Origin: Gastrodia elata
Taxonomy: Eukaryota; Streptophyta; Magnoliopsida; Asparagales; Orchidaceae
Direction: 5' to 3'
DNA length: 64,000 nt
Assembly (NCBI GenBank): GCA_016760335.1
Contig: CM028680.1
Coordinates: forward strand, 35,192,382 to 35,256,381
The translations under genes and the position numbers were made by a program. Under the pieces are notes generated by a model, which had not been told where the DNA came from, did not search any database, and saw only the letters and a list, made by a program, of their open reading frames with translations. This document shows, one piece after another, positions 48,813-59,464 of this stretch; positions within the stretch are counted from its first letter, which is position 1, and the number at the start of each line of letters is the position of its first letter.

Positions 48813-49150
48813 CATAGCGAAAATGCTCTAGAATTAATAAATGTCCTTGTTAAAAGTCTTCTGTAGGCAAGTAGCCGTGGTTTCCTTCCAGAATTTGTAG
48901 AAATATTCCAGAATTATCCAAAATTGCTGATCTTGTATTTTACCTGAAAAATAGGCAGAATTTGATCAAGGAGGCTATTTAAAATAAGGAAATGAATGAG
49001 TTTTTCCTTTATTTTGGATACAAATTATGGATTCATTAGTGGTATAACTGCAAGTGCAAGAACTCTACTATTTAAGGGTTGAGGGAGGAAGACTTGGTCT
49101 CTTTTAGATCAGGTGATGAGAGCTCCATTAACATCAATAGTAGCAATGAC

Positions 49151-49787
49151 TGTAATGCCCTAGTGTTAAATTACATGAAATGAATAAGGAATAATATAGT
49201 TTGCTTGACATCTAAAGAATACACTCAATTGCAATATTTATCAAATAAAAGAAGGTAAAAATGTAAGAAGGTTAGTGGACGATGACATCTTCTGCTTTCC
49301 TTGGCCATCTTTATGTAACTAGTTTTCCACCTATCCTCAGCACTCCTTTCTAGCAGTTGATCCAGTATTTGGAAATGGATATAGTATGAACCTCCAATAT
49401 CATAGAAGGTGTCTATCACTCTATGTAGCCATTCTTTTGCTAACAAGACTAGATCACTACCTGTATATATCGAAGACTTAAGTATCTTGTTGTGGACATG
49501 TAATCCTACTGGGGTCACTTCAGAGCTTGATCTCCCAAATTGTATGTAGTTCTGGTGTGCACTATCCCAATATAAGTTGAATATTATAGTGTAATAACTT
49601 AAGTCCATCTCGATGTTGGCATATATCCAATATCATTAACTTTTGTCAATCCTACACTTAATGATTCTCTAACTAATTGATACTAACTTATTCTAAGTAA
49701 CTCTATGGTTCATTTTTCTTATATTTTATTGATGTGATTGTAATGGTAATTCTTGATGCATTTATCTTTACCTTATCCTAAACCTCT
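49151..49787 (-). other. Leader/early gag region of gypsy element C, unrecognised ORF
   Basis: It lies between the nested Athila LTR and the primer-binding site of element C. A 127-codon minus-strand frame (49608-49225) starts MDLSYYTIIFNLYWDSAHQN. I see no match to Gag or any other family, and no zinc knuckle. It could be the N-terminal leader of gag, or chance. Confidence 0.35.
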
Positions 49788-49798
49788 CTCTGATACCA
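49788..49798 (-). other. Primer-binding site (initiator tRNA-Met), gypsy element C
   Basis: The minus strand reads TGGTATCAGAG, eleven of the twelve bases of the standard plant site. It lies two bases after the LTR end (GGTGTTATA, 49801). This fixes the orientation and the 3' edge of the Del LTR family. Confidence 0.85.
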
Positions 49799-49800
49799 AT

Positions 49801-50937
49801 TATAACACCAGTAAATAGTAAAGGTAACTTTAGCATATTATTAAGTACTACTAGAGGCAAAGGACCTATAAGATATGAAATATAGATATTTTTATATAAA
49901 TATATGAAACATAGATTATTAATATATTCATCTAAAAAATAAAAAAAAACATTTGTCCCAGATAAGTAAATAGTAAAGTCCATACAACTAAGTTTGTAAT
50001 AGTTGAATGAAATAATACTCTCATCCTCACATGACAAAAAATAAAGGTAACTCTAGCAAAGTCTTTAGGCCTGCTCTTGATCCTCTAACTCCTCTCTTGG
50101 TTCTCCTGCCAGCTCCACTTTTGGTTCTTGAACTACCATATTTGTTTTTTAATACGATAAGACACTACCAATAAAAATAAATAGGTAGTAAGCCTTACAT
50201 AATTCTAAGAACATTTTAGGGTTTCTAAGCATTTTATATAAAGGGATATCGCATTTTAGGAAGCAATAGCAAGGTGCACAATGTATACAATAAGAAAATT
50301 ATTGAAATAATGGCAAGGCATCAAAAGTATAGACAATGGTTGTGCTGGATGCACACTATGTTTCCTTGCAAAAGAGTGGTTAAGAAATAAAAACATTTAT
50401 ATATGAGGTGTATAAAATATCTTTTATCATCCTAAATACAAGTATGATGTTGAAGGTAAAATTGAACTGAACTGAAAAAGAATAGATTGTGATATAACTA
50501 ATAAACTTCATTATTATCTTATGTTATATTATCCTCTGAGGTTTCATACAGAACAAAAGAGGAGTTAGATATGTCTACCCAACTATATGTATTGGGGTCC
50601 CCTATATAACCACATATTTCCCCTCAAGGATATGTGTGGTCTCTTGATCACTCCATAGCTAGCCTTGGCTCAATGTCTATACATAATAATCCACCCTGAG
50701 AGAAACCCTTTCTCAACTTTAATTTATATTTATTTATATACAAGTGATTTATGATTAATTGGATAAGGTTCTCAAAACAATGCAGCATTTCAAAGGAAAT
50801 TGCCAAATTATAAAACTAAGTAAGTGATATCCATTTGTTGTTTAATTTAGTTATCTACCTTAAAGATTGGGGTCAATTAAATATTCAATTGACTTAAGAT
50901 AATAATTCTTAATCAATTTAGTTATCTACCTTTGGTT
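49801..50937 (-). mobile_element. Del LTR (LTR-9), 3' part; 5' LTR of element C
   Basis: It ends with GGTGTTATA next to the primer-binding site. Landmarks match sister LTRs: 'cattttagggtttctaagc' (about 50210), 'gatatcgcattttagg' (50242), 'gaggagttagatatgtctac' (50560). It is cut at about 50937, where the RT remnant of a copia element begins. Confidence 0.75.
50065..50139 (-). other. Small acidic ORF in LTR-9 (24 codons)
   Basis: ATG at 50139 and TAA at 50065 enclose a product starting MVVQEPKVELAGEPREELED. It lies 264 bp from the LTR 3' end. Confidence 0.4.
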
Positions 50938-52200
50938 GTTGCATTTATAGATCCTCATTCAGCTCTCCATAAGGGAATGTAGTTTTGACATCTATTTGCT
51001 TTAAGTGCAAATTCTCAACTACAAAAATGTTTGACACAACCCTGATGGATATCATCTTTACAACAGAAGAAAATAATTCACTTTATTCAACCACATGCCA
51101 CTATTGGAAGCCCTTTACTATAAGCCTTGCCTTGAAACACTTGCTCCTTCCAAATCTTCCTTCGCTCGCTAAATCCACTTCTTCTAAAGAGCTTTATGCC
51201 ATGCTAGAAAAGCTACCAACTCCCACATCCCATTCGACATGAGTGATGCCATTTTATCATCGATGGCAGCCTCCTACTTGATTGAATCTTTAACTTGAAG
51301 CACCTATTTAAAACTTTTGAGTTCACCACCATTTGTTAGTAACAGATAAATTAAGGAAGGAGAGTACCTCTATGGTGGACCTATAAATCTTGTGGATCTC
51401 TATAATAAAGGCATTTGTGGTTCAACCTTAATACTCTCTTGAGTATCTTCCTGCACATGCACATCTTGCTCTATGTTGTCTTCAATCTCTATGTGTCGAT
51501 GCTCATCATTTGAAGCAATCTTGGAATCAGTCCTGACTCTAATACAATCCTTATATATTTCACTTTCATTAAAAGTGGCATCCCTATTTCTAATGATGTT
51601 CTAGTTCTGATTGTTCCAAAATTTGTAACTGAACTCGCCCGTGCCATATCCAATATAAATGCACTTGAACACCTTAACATCAAACTTTTTCTTGGATCAT
51701 GCATCCATATGCACATAAGATGAATAGCCAAATACCTTGAGGTGGTTCAATTTCACCTCCTTTTTGCTCCAATCCTCCTTAGTAATTCCTTCATTTAAGG
51801 GTACGGATGGTTCCATTTTTATCAAGTAAACAACTATGTTAATAGCTTCTGCTCAGAACTGCTTTGGGAAACTTGCATAAAATCTTATGATCTAGGCTTT
51901 TTCTTTGATTATTCTATTCATCTATTCTGCAACACCATTTTGTTGTGGTGTTCTTGGAATTGTGACCTCTCAAGGCATAGGACTCCTTAAACTCTCTATC
52001 ACAGTACTTTCCACTATTATCGGATCTCAAGTACTTAAGCTTCAAGCACGTATCATTCTCAACCAAAGCTAACCACTTTCCAAACATATCAAACACATCA
52101 GATTCATCTTTTAGAAAGTAAGCCCATACCTTCATCATAAGGTCATCAATGAAGATAAAATGTGGCTCTCCTTATTGAAGAGGATAGGAGCTGGCCCCCA
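50938..52200 (-). pseudogene. Ty1/copia integrase and RT N-terminus remnant (element F)
   Basis: Minus strand 52138-51914 reads VWAYFLKDESDVFDMFGKWL, then LKYLRSDNSGKYCDREF: the copia integrase core, including the Asp of the SDN box. 51731-51489 covers the frame-shifted end of integrase (a block related to 9500-9630). About 51240-50940 keeps the start of RT (KARLIVKGFQ-like, then LHLKQMDVKTTF-like). RT stops abruptly at the junction with LTR-9, so the catalytic half, RNase H and 3' LTR are gone. Confidence 0.85.
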
Positions 52201-52235
52201 TACATCTATACTTACTAACTCGAGCTTCTTGCCTT

Positions 52236-52830
52236 TCAATCTCTTCCAACATTGGAGAATGAAACATTCTTCTGCTTGCACAACACACAATCTTCACAAC
52301 AATCCAAGTATATTGATTTCAATCCTTGGAGCTTTCCCCTTGACTGTATGAATTTTAAACCCCTCTCAAACATATGGCCAAGCCTCCAGTGCCATAGTTC
52401 TGTGTCTATATGTTCTAAAACTTCAATGGAACTAGACAACTTATCGATCAGGTAAAGTGTATCTACCATGTTGCCACTTGAAATAATGAGTACACCCTTG
52501 GTGACCTTCCATGAGTCTCCTGTAAGCATGTGTTGTAGCCTTCTCGAGCTAATAGAATGATAGATATAATATTCCTTTTTTGACATGACACATGACTAAC
52601 TTCTCTAAGCTTTCAAACTGTATCCCAAGGTTGCTGAACATTCACAACACCTTTGCCAATGATATTATACGCCTTATCATCACGAAGATATACCTTAACC
52701 AAGCCACCCTTGGTGAAATTCTTGAATGTACCCCTAGTAGTAGTATCATGAAATGATGCGTCTGAGTTTACCACCTAGGACTCTGTGTTTATAAGTGAGA
52801 GGATCAATGCATCCTGATCCTCTTCAACTA
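52236..52830 (-). pseudogene. Ty1/copia protease and GAG-pre-integrase remnant (element F)
   Basis: Minus strand 52586-52236 includes TELWHWRLGHMFERGLKFIQ and then EDCVLCKQKNVSFSN: the His2Cys2 domain is complete in the residues seen. Upstream (about 52785-52590) the retropepsin region reads VVNSDASFHDT, with Asn and Asp where Asp and Gly are expected in the DSGAS box, so the protease is inactive. Stops separate the pieces. Confidence 0.85.
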
Positions 52831-52859
52831 TAACATTCATAGTGTGGAACATTACCTTC

Positions 52860-53402
52860 CTTCCACCACTTGGCTTCTTTAAGATGACCTTCTTTATCTC
52901 AATTCCAATAATCCGGCTTTATTTTTTGGAGTCTTGATTTTTCTCATCTAGACATAGGCATGTTTCTTTTATGTCTTCCGTTTGCATGTCTTCCTTTGAT
53001 TTTAGCATTCAATGCTGAAGTAGATGCCTCCCCATCTGATATCTTCTACACTTCTTCATCTAGCATAAGCCTGACAATGTTTTCAAATTTCAATGATGCA
53101 TTTCTTAACAAATTACTGATGGCTGTAACCAGCCTATCCTAACTATCTAGCAATGACGAGAGGAATAAGAGAGCTCAGACCTCATCATCAAACTTGATGC
53201 CCACCAAACTCAACTAGCTCATCTTAGTGTTGAACCCATTGAGAGGTTCAGTCACGGAGCAATCTCCCATCATCTTCATATTGAACAGTCTCTTCATTAG
53301 AAAAACTTTGTTAAAAGTTGAGAGCTCCTCATACATTCTCGTGAGAGCACACACTATAGTGGAAGAGATTTGTGTGCATTTAGTCAAGGATCGGGGATGC
53401 AT
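52860..53402 (-). pseudogene. Ty1/copia gag remnant (element F)
   Basis: Minus strand 53402-53214 reads RMYEELSTFNKVFLMKRLFN, a UBN2-type Gag block closely like 5720-5780. A degenerate zinc knuckle is at about 52870-52930 (one cysteine replaced by a stop). The gag start joins directly to LTR sequence near 53392, so the untranslated leader and primer-binding site are lost. Confidence 0.8.
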
Positions 53403-54066
53403 TGACAGTTACCAAACAATATATGAAATCACAAACAATGTAAGATAAAGATCACATCACATGCATGCATCTAAAACCACAAGCATATCCAAAGATAAGG
53501 ATTTACATGGAATACCCACGAATGGGAATCACCACAGAGGCACGCCACATAGAAATTCCACTATGTAAAATGAAAAATACAAAGTTACAAAGAGCTTCAC
53601 CATCTCAAGGAACAATAGCTCTTACTCTAGGATGAAGGAGAAGAGAAGCTGCCACCACTTGGTTAAGAATTTCTTCACATACAAGAGCTTCCTTACTCAA
53701 CAACTCTCCCTTAGGATTCTCACTTGGAAACTTCTCCAACTGTAGCCCAAGCACTTACAATCACTTATGCTAACCTTGAAAACTCCTTCTTAAGTTTCTT
53801 TAAGTATTAAATATTTTTTTGAACCCCGAATGGTCCAAAATACCCCTCAATTAGCTTAGGGCGTATCCTGTACCAAAGTTCAAATCAACCAGGCACTACG
53901 GCGTGCTGTAGTGTCCAAGACTCGAGTAGCTAGGTGCCAAGGCATGCTGCTGTGCCTGCTCTCAAGTGCTATGCCACTGGAGAGCGCCACAATGCTCACT
54001 GAAGAGAGCTGTAGCACCCTTCTCTCGAGATGCCTACCGTTGCGGCGCGTGCCCTATAACGTGCTA
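53392..54066 (-). mobile_element. Ty1/copia 5' LTR (element F), truncated
   Basis: It is the reverse complement of the LTR at 4710-5450: 'ggtaact-tcaatg' (53410), the leucine-rich 'ctcctt/ttctcttc' block (53630-53650), TATA region near 53810, and GC-rich repeats at 53885-54066. It lacks the LTR start because an Athila LTR begins at 54067. Confidence 0.8.
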
Positions 54067-54224
54067 TGATAAATCCAGTTTATAGTAAAATAAGAGAACT
54101 AATACAAACACTTTTAAGCTAGAATGGTATACTTTGATGGGTTTCTCACTAATTTTAGGGAAAAAGAGAAGCTGAACAAAATCTGGGCCAAATACAGAAT
54201 TATGGAAGAAAGCTACCATGACGT

Positions 54225-54580
54225 GCTGGGGCGCGCTATCGCTGACACAAATCTGTGAGCTCAACGCTACCGCACGCCGCAGCGAACAAAAACCCGAGAG
54301 CTTGGCATTATTGCATGCCGTAGCAGGCACAAACAGAGAGCTCGGCGCTACCACGTGATGCAGTAGACATAAACTCAAGAACTTGGTGCTACCGCGCGCC
54401 GCAGCGGACATAAACCCGAGAGCTCGGCACTACCGCGCGCCGCAGCGGACTCAAACCCAAAAGCTCGACGCTACCGCGTACCCCAGTAAACAGAAACCTG
54501 AGAGCTCGATGCTATCGCATGCCATAGTGGTTACTAATCAAGAGCCCGGTGCTACCACGCACCATAGCAGACATTTACTT
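54225..54580 (+). repeat. 41-bp tandem array in Athila LTR copy 3
   Basis: Anchors at 54266, 54305, 54347, 54388, 54429, 54470, 54511 and 54551 give spacings 39, 42, 41, 41, 41, 41, 40. The core reads GAGAGCTCGGCGCTACCGCG followed by CGCCGCAGCGGAC. Confidence 0.92.
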
Positions 54581-54835
54581 AGCAAATTTCTAAAGCAGAA
54601 TAGCTGCAACGCGCCTTAGCACCCAACGTGATTTCAGCCAAGAATAAGCATTAAAAGAATGTATATGGAAGGCCAAAAAGCTCAAATCCTTTGCCTTACC
54701 ATAGCAGCCATTAACTCGAAATGCAATCAATTCTCCTCCTTTTCAAGAGAACAAAGGAATATTTAGTATAATTCATTTAATTTTTGGGGAGATGAAAGGT
54801 TGGTTGAAATAATGCAAGATACTTTACTCAACATC

Positions 54836-54841
54836 TATAAA
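54836..54841 (+). promoter_or_regulatory. TATA box of Athila LTR copy 3
   Basis: CTATAAAGC lies 256 bp after the tandem array, matching copy 2. Confidence 0.6.
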
Positions 54842-56279
54842 GCTGAGAAGAAATACTAAGGAAGGGTTGCTCCCCTCTTTAACATTCCTAGTTCCCAAAC
54901 TCAAAAGTTGCTGCAAGAGAGAAAGGAGAACCCTACCCAAGGAAGGAGAAGGTGACCACCAAGGAGAAGTAGGAAAGAAAACTTGAGGATCGGGTAGGAA
55001 GGAAAATTGGAAAGCAAGACAAAATTCAAGAGAATGCAAACGTTGTTCCTTGTATTTTTCCTTAATCCCATCTTTATTTCTTGCTATAAGAATCATGAAA
55101 ATGCTCATTTTCTTGTCTAATATTTTTTACATTTCATTTGTGATAGAAGGTTAAACCCTCCTTAGGGAGGGTTGGGCTAAGTCACATAATAGATTATGGG
55201 ATAAAATGATGTTTGTACTAAATATCTTAATGAATAAAGTCCTTATCATTTCTTTGGTTCAGATATAAATCTTGTTGTATGCATGCTGTGTGAATGAATA
55301 TTTTTATTTAAATTAAATGGTTATTAGAAAGAAAAAATGCTAAGCCAACAAACCATATTAAGTTTAAGGAAATGCACATAAAGGTTCTCGCCGCAAATAT
55401 ATATTTGTCGTGTGAGGATTCTCGGTGTAAACACCATATGATTGATATGATGAGCTGAACTTGGTAACTTGACTCTCTTGGAGCTCCATAGCTCACCAAA
55501 TAGCGTAACGCTAGGAATATGTGCATTAGTGCTTAGAGCCCAGTTACAAGCTCTTGAGTGTAATAGCACTTTTCTTTGAGCTTAGTCGAGAGGTTGATGC
55601 ATGTGAGCCAAGAGCCACCAATTACGCTCTGTAGCTCATTATAAGTTATAAGAGGAAGAGGAAGGATTATGTGCTTGTGGATGAATGTGACATAATTCAC
55701 TTAGCCCAATAATTCACTTACTTAACTAAACTGCGAGGGAAACACATGATGCTAATTGAGTGAAATCAAGTTTATGTGATTACTATAATTAAAAGTATGA
55801 ATTTGATAACTAAGACGTAAGAGTCAGATTTAACTAATGTCGATCACATAAGGGTCTAAATACTGAGATTGAACCTTCTTAAGTTCATCTTGAGCACTAG
55901 GCGTGACATAGTCGGAATTAGAGGACAATCTAAGGAACGCTATTGACACTTGATTATAAATTGCATGTGAACAAGTTTCATTAAAAATTGATAAATACAA
56001 GTACTTACAGCAATCTCATAACAAATTACATAATAAAGCCCAACTCTCCCTTCTTCTCAAACTAATATTTTTGAATTAAGAACTTTGTACTTTTAGTTTG
56101 GATCCAACAAAACCACAAAACATCATTTGTCTAAATACTATTAAAAGTAAATATACCTTAGTAACAAAACACTTTGTTCTCTATGGATGATAATTCTCAG
56201 AACTTACATTTCATTATTACTTCAGACCACGAATACTTGCGTGTGAGGGCAAACATGTATTTATAGTCTGTCAAATTTT

Positions 56280-56298
56280 TGGCGCATGTTGCCGTGGA
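56280..56298 (+). other. Primer-binding site (tRNA-Asp type), Athila element
   Basis: TGGCGCATGTTGCCGTGGA resembles the Athila site TGGCGCCGTTGCCGGGGA with one inserted base and two changes. It supports the lineage call and the plus orientation. Confidence 0.85.
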
Positions 56299-56612
56299 AC
56301 TATGATCTGTTTTGTATTAAAGATAATTCACGATTCAATAGTGATTTAGAATTATCTTTGTTCTGCATATAATTTTTATCTTTTTATAATTATATTTGTT
56401 GTTAATTGCTAGCTTTAGCTTGATAATTTAGTTTATTTTTATTTTATTTTCTGAATTACTGAAATTGAATGCTGTAATTGTTCTTTCTAGCTAAGTTCCT
56501 AAATTGAATGAGTAGGAGAGAAAATTTGAACATACTATTTGACCCAAAAATTGAACACACATTCCTTAGAACTAGAAGAGAATAGACCTTAATAAATAGA
56601 AATCAAGTTGAA

Positions 56613-57990
56613 ATGGATAATATAGAAGCAAATCCTTTATGTGAACAATGGGAAAGGACTTTAAGAGACTATGCACTACCCACTATTAGAGGTATCCTGC
56701 ACACCATTGTAAAACCAAATATTGAAGCAAATAACTTTGAAATAAAGCCCTCAACTCTGAATATGGTTCAAAATAGACAATTCGGGGGATTAGCCACTGA
56801 GGACCCCAATTTCCATATCTCTAATTTTTTGGAGATATGCGACACGTTTAGATTTAATGGCACTTCTGACGATGCCATTAGACTTAGGCTATTCCCTTTT
56901 CATTAAGAGATAGAGCCAAGAGGTGGCTTAGTTCTTTACTCGATGATTCAATTTTCACATGGTATGATTTGGCTAGGAAATTTCTAGCCAAATACTTCTC
57001 ACCTGCAAAAATGGCCTAGTTAAGAATTAAGATAACCAATTTTAACCTGTTCGAGGGAGAAACTTTATATGATAGGTGGGAAAGACTTAAAGAGTGCCTA
57101 AGGCACTGCTCGTATCATGGGTTACCTCAATGGATGTAGGTTCAAACATTTTATAATGGATTGAATGCACCCATGGGGACCCTAATCAATGCAGCTGCTG
57201 GAGGGTCACTAACTAGTAAGACCCTAGAGGAAGCTCACGATCTGTTAGAAGAAATGGAAAATAATGCTTATCAATGGCAACTGAGCGTCTTAATCATAAT
57301 AAAAGAGAATCGAATCAAATTGATGAGGAAAATCAGATTTTAGCCCTTCAAAACAAAATTAATGCCCTTAACCATAAATAGGCAACATGAATATAAACAA
57401 TGTACAAGAGGTTTACAGCGACTTGTGTGGGGGAAAACACATTAGCAAAAATTGTAATTTAAATTACCCCTTTGCACCTTTTAACACCGAACAAGTCAAC
57501 TTCTTAAGAAATAACAATGTCAATCCTAATAACATGATGAATAATCCACTCCAACACGTATAATCCTGGATGGAGAAATCATACAAAATTTTCATGGAGT
57601 AATAACAATTATAATGGTAATTTTAACTGGAACAATTTATCAAACAAACAAGGGTACAACTATGGAAATAATCTTCAACCCCAAAATTTAAACCTTGAAG
57701 GTGCTTTCAATTCCTTCAAGGCAGAAACTACTCAAATACGGAGGACTGAGATGACAATAACTCGCCATGATGCCTCAATCCAAGGGAATGAGGCATCCCT
57801 TAGGAACATTGAAGTTCAATTAGGCCAGATCTCCCAACATCTATTCACACGTCTGCAGGGAGCCTTACCTAGTTCAACGGAGGTGAATCCTAGGGAGGCG
57901 ATTAGCGTCATTCACTCCGATGTGATAGAGGGCGACTGCCTTGATGATAATTGTAAAATGAATCTTGAAATATTGTGAGTTGAAATAGAA
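56613..57990 (+). pseudogene. Athila gag remnant with CCHC knuckle
   Basis: The reading starts at ATG 56613. Capsid blocks are FGGLATEDPNFHISNFLEIC and SDDAIRLRLFPF (to about 56905), then after a frameshift RAKRWLSSL and WYDLARKFLAKYFSPAKM, then LYDRWERLKECLRHCSYHG and FYNGLNAPMGTLINAAAGGS (57080-57215). A zinc knuckle at about 57415-57456 reads SDLCGGKHISKNC, with the first cysteine changed to serine. The C-terminal part (57751-57978) has ASLRNIEVQLGQIS and GALPSSTEVNPRE. This is typical Athila Gag, the virus-like-particle protein. A few stops and two or more frameshifts break it. Confidence 0.9.
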
Positions 57991-58029
57991 TCTAGAAAAT
58001 CTGAGAAGGAGGAGTTGATTGCGATAAAG

Positions 58030-58300
58030 TACTAGGTCCCGGGTAGACAAAGCATCCCATGTATAATATGGGGCAAAGTTCTTCTAGATCCCTTGTATGA
58101 TATTGAAACTTCGGTCAAGGTTATGCCTTTCCATATCTATGAACTCTTGCGGATAGGAGGGATGGAAAGCACCTCAACAATTTTAGATTTTGCAAATCTG
58201 GATTCATTCACCCCACCAGAAGTTATAAAGAATGTAGCTATTGGCTCAGGACATTTTATCATCCTTACTGATTTTATTATTTATGAATAGGATAGATAAA
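58030..58300 (+). pseudogene. Athila protease remnant
   Basis: The frame at 58093-58290 reads SVKVMPFHIYELL, then STSTILDFANLDSFTPPEVI, then FIILTDFIIYE. This is the retropepsin region of Athila (SV-LMP-S-Y--L and FPVDFVV-type blocks). The catalytic Asp-Thr/Leu-Gly stretch before it is altered. After 58300 no RT, RNase H or integrase follows: the sequence goes to the post-pol conserved block within 480 bp. Confidence 0.75.
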
Positions 58301-58775
58301 ATGAAAATTCCACTATCATATTTGGATGACTCTTCCTAGTCAGCACTAAGGCTATCATTGATATTGTTAGGGGAATACTGAGTATTATAGTGCATGGAAA
58401 AATAGAGGAAATTGACATAAAGCCCACTCTATATAAACTGAAAAATATGGGATTATAGTGGAGGAGAAAAGTGGAGAGAGTGCGTAAAACTGATAAAATT
58501 GATCTAAAAAATCTAAAATTAACTGATTAAATATCTGAATGCAGCCAAAGCACCTCATTTGGAGGAGAAGCTAAGGAGAAAATGGAAAGGAAAAAGAAAA
58601 CTAGAAGGGGAAAGAGAAAGAAAAAGGATACCTCTTTGCCCATTTCTGGAGAAAGGATAGGGGAGAAAATAACTTGTGTTAGTGCTCGCTCATGCGGTTC
58701 ATTAATTTGGAGAAAGAAACCCCTAAATAAATCATTCGGTTAAGATCTTAAAATGGTTGGGCTGACGACACTAAA

Positions 58776-58800
58776 CCAAGCGCTTCTGGGAGGCAACCCA
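58776..58800 (+). other. Athila post-pol conserved block
   Basis: 'aagcgcttctgggaggcaac' lies within this block. From memory, a nearly identical sequence follows pol in many Athila elements. Its presence shows that pol was removed while the downstream part was kept. Confidence 0.6.
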
Positions 58801-58954
58801 TATGTCTTTCTTTTTGTTTCGATTTGATTTTTTTTTTTATTATTTTCACCTGAGTGTGAGTAGGAAAAGTTAGTTTTATTAGTAATAAGAAATGAAACAT
58901 GACCGTGAATGGAAATGCTGAAAAGTTATTTTAACTTCAGGAAAAAGTTCTTTT

Positions 58955-59225
58955 TTAGCAGGCACTATAGCGCGCCATAGTAGATTTCAATGATGCAGTG
59001 GAAATTGCCGCTACAGTGCTCCACAAAAGAATTGAATGCTGCAACACGCTAGAGCGGAAATCAATGCTTACAGATGCCAAAATAGAACCTAGGCGCTATC
59101 GCACGCCGCAACGTGGCACGGCGCGCTACAGCGCACGACACGCAATTGGAATTTTTATTGAGTGCTTGGGAATTCCCAAGCAGTGAAAGTCACTACAGCG
59201 TGCCTTGAGACCTGAAATCTGCTAA
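58955..59225 (+). repeat. Degenerate 41-bp-type GC-rich repeats inside Athila
   Basis: Cores such as GGCACTATAGCGCGCCATAG (58963), CCGCTACAGTGCTCCA (59009) and GGCGCTATCGCACGCCGCAA (59093) repeat the motif of the LTR arrays. They lie 140 bp upstream of a TATA box and 240 bp upstream of the envelope-position ORF. Confidence 0.75.
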
Positions 59226-59366
59226 AAAATGGCTTCAATATGCTTTTTTCTCTCTTTCTAAAGGTTGAATCAAATCACACTTATAGTATGATTTAATGAT
59301 ATCCTTGACCAGTCATAAATGTGGTTTGAATGATGAATGGAAAGGAAAGGTGAAGAAATGGTGGTC

Positions 59367-59374
59367 TATAAATA
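59367..59374 (+). promoter_or_regulatory. TATA box upstream of Athila envelope-position ORF
   Basis: CTATAAATAGTGG is a strong plant TATA box. It lies 98 bp before the ATG at 59465, in a context (AAGGAAAGG...GGTCTATAAATA) similar to the LTR promoter at 48164-48190. Confidence 0.6.
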
Positions 59375-59464
59375 GTGGAGAAGGAAGAGGGCAACCAACC
59401 CACTCTTGTGCCTAAGAACTATATGTCTAAATTTTCTTAGAAACCTCAACCCTCTCCTACACCT

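Larger units (their letters stand above)
46888..49145 (-). mobile_element. Athila-type solo LTR (copy 2), nested in gypsy element C
   Basis: Its plus-strand left edge TGATAGACTG at 46888 is the reverse complement of the LTR end at 955. It is collinear with copies 1 and 3 through 47870 and has a 41-bp tandem array (48425-48812) and TATA box (48164-48170) in the order found in copy 3. The right edge TAGCA at 49145 is chosen because ATGAC precedes the left edge (46883-46887) and follows the right edge (49146-49150), as a 5-bp target duplication. Length 2258 bp versus 2207 bp in copy 3. No internal Athila sequence is present. Confidence 0.7.
54067..56273 (+). mobile_element. Athila 5' LTR (copy 3), about 2.2 kb
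   Basis: It starts TGATAAATCC at 54067, next to a cut copia LTR, and ends ...CTGTCA at 56273, seven bases before a tRNA-Asp-type primer-binding site. It contains a 41-bp tandem array (54225-54580), a TATA box (54836) and the 'gagggttgggctaag' block (55167) seen in copies 1 and 2. Confidence 0.85.

Noticed and set aside
54064..54619. Frames over the 41-bp array (115 and 78 codons)
   Set aside because: 41 is not a multiple of three; the open reading is a by-product of the repeat and is not kept in the 48425-48812 array.
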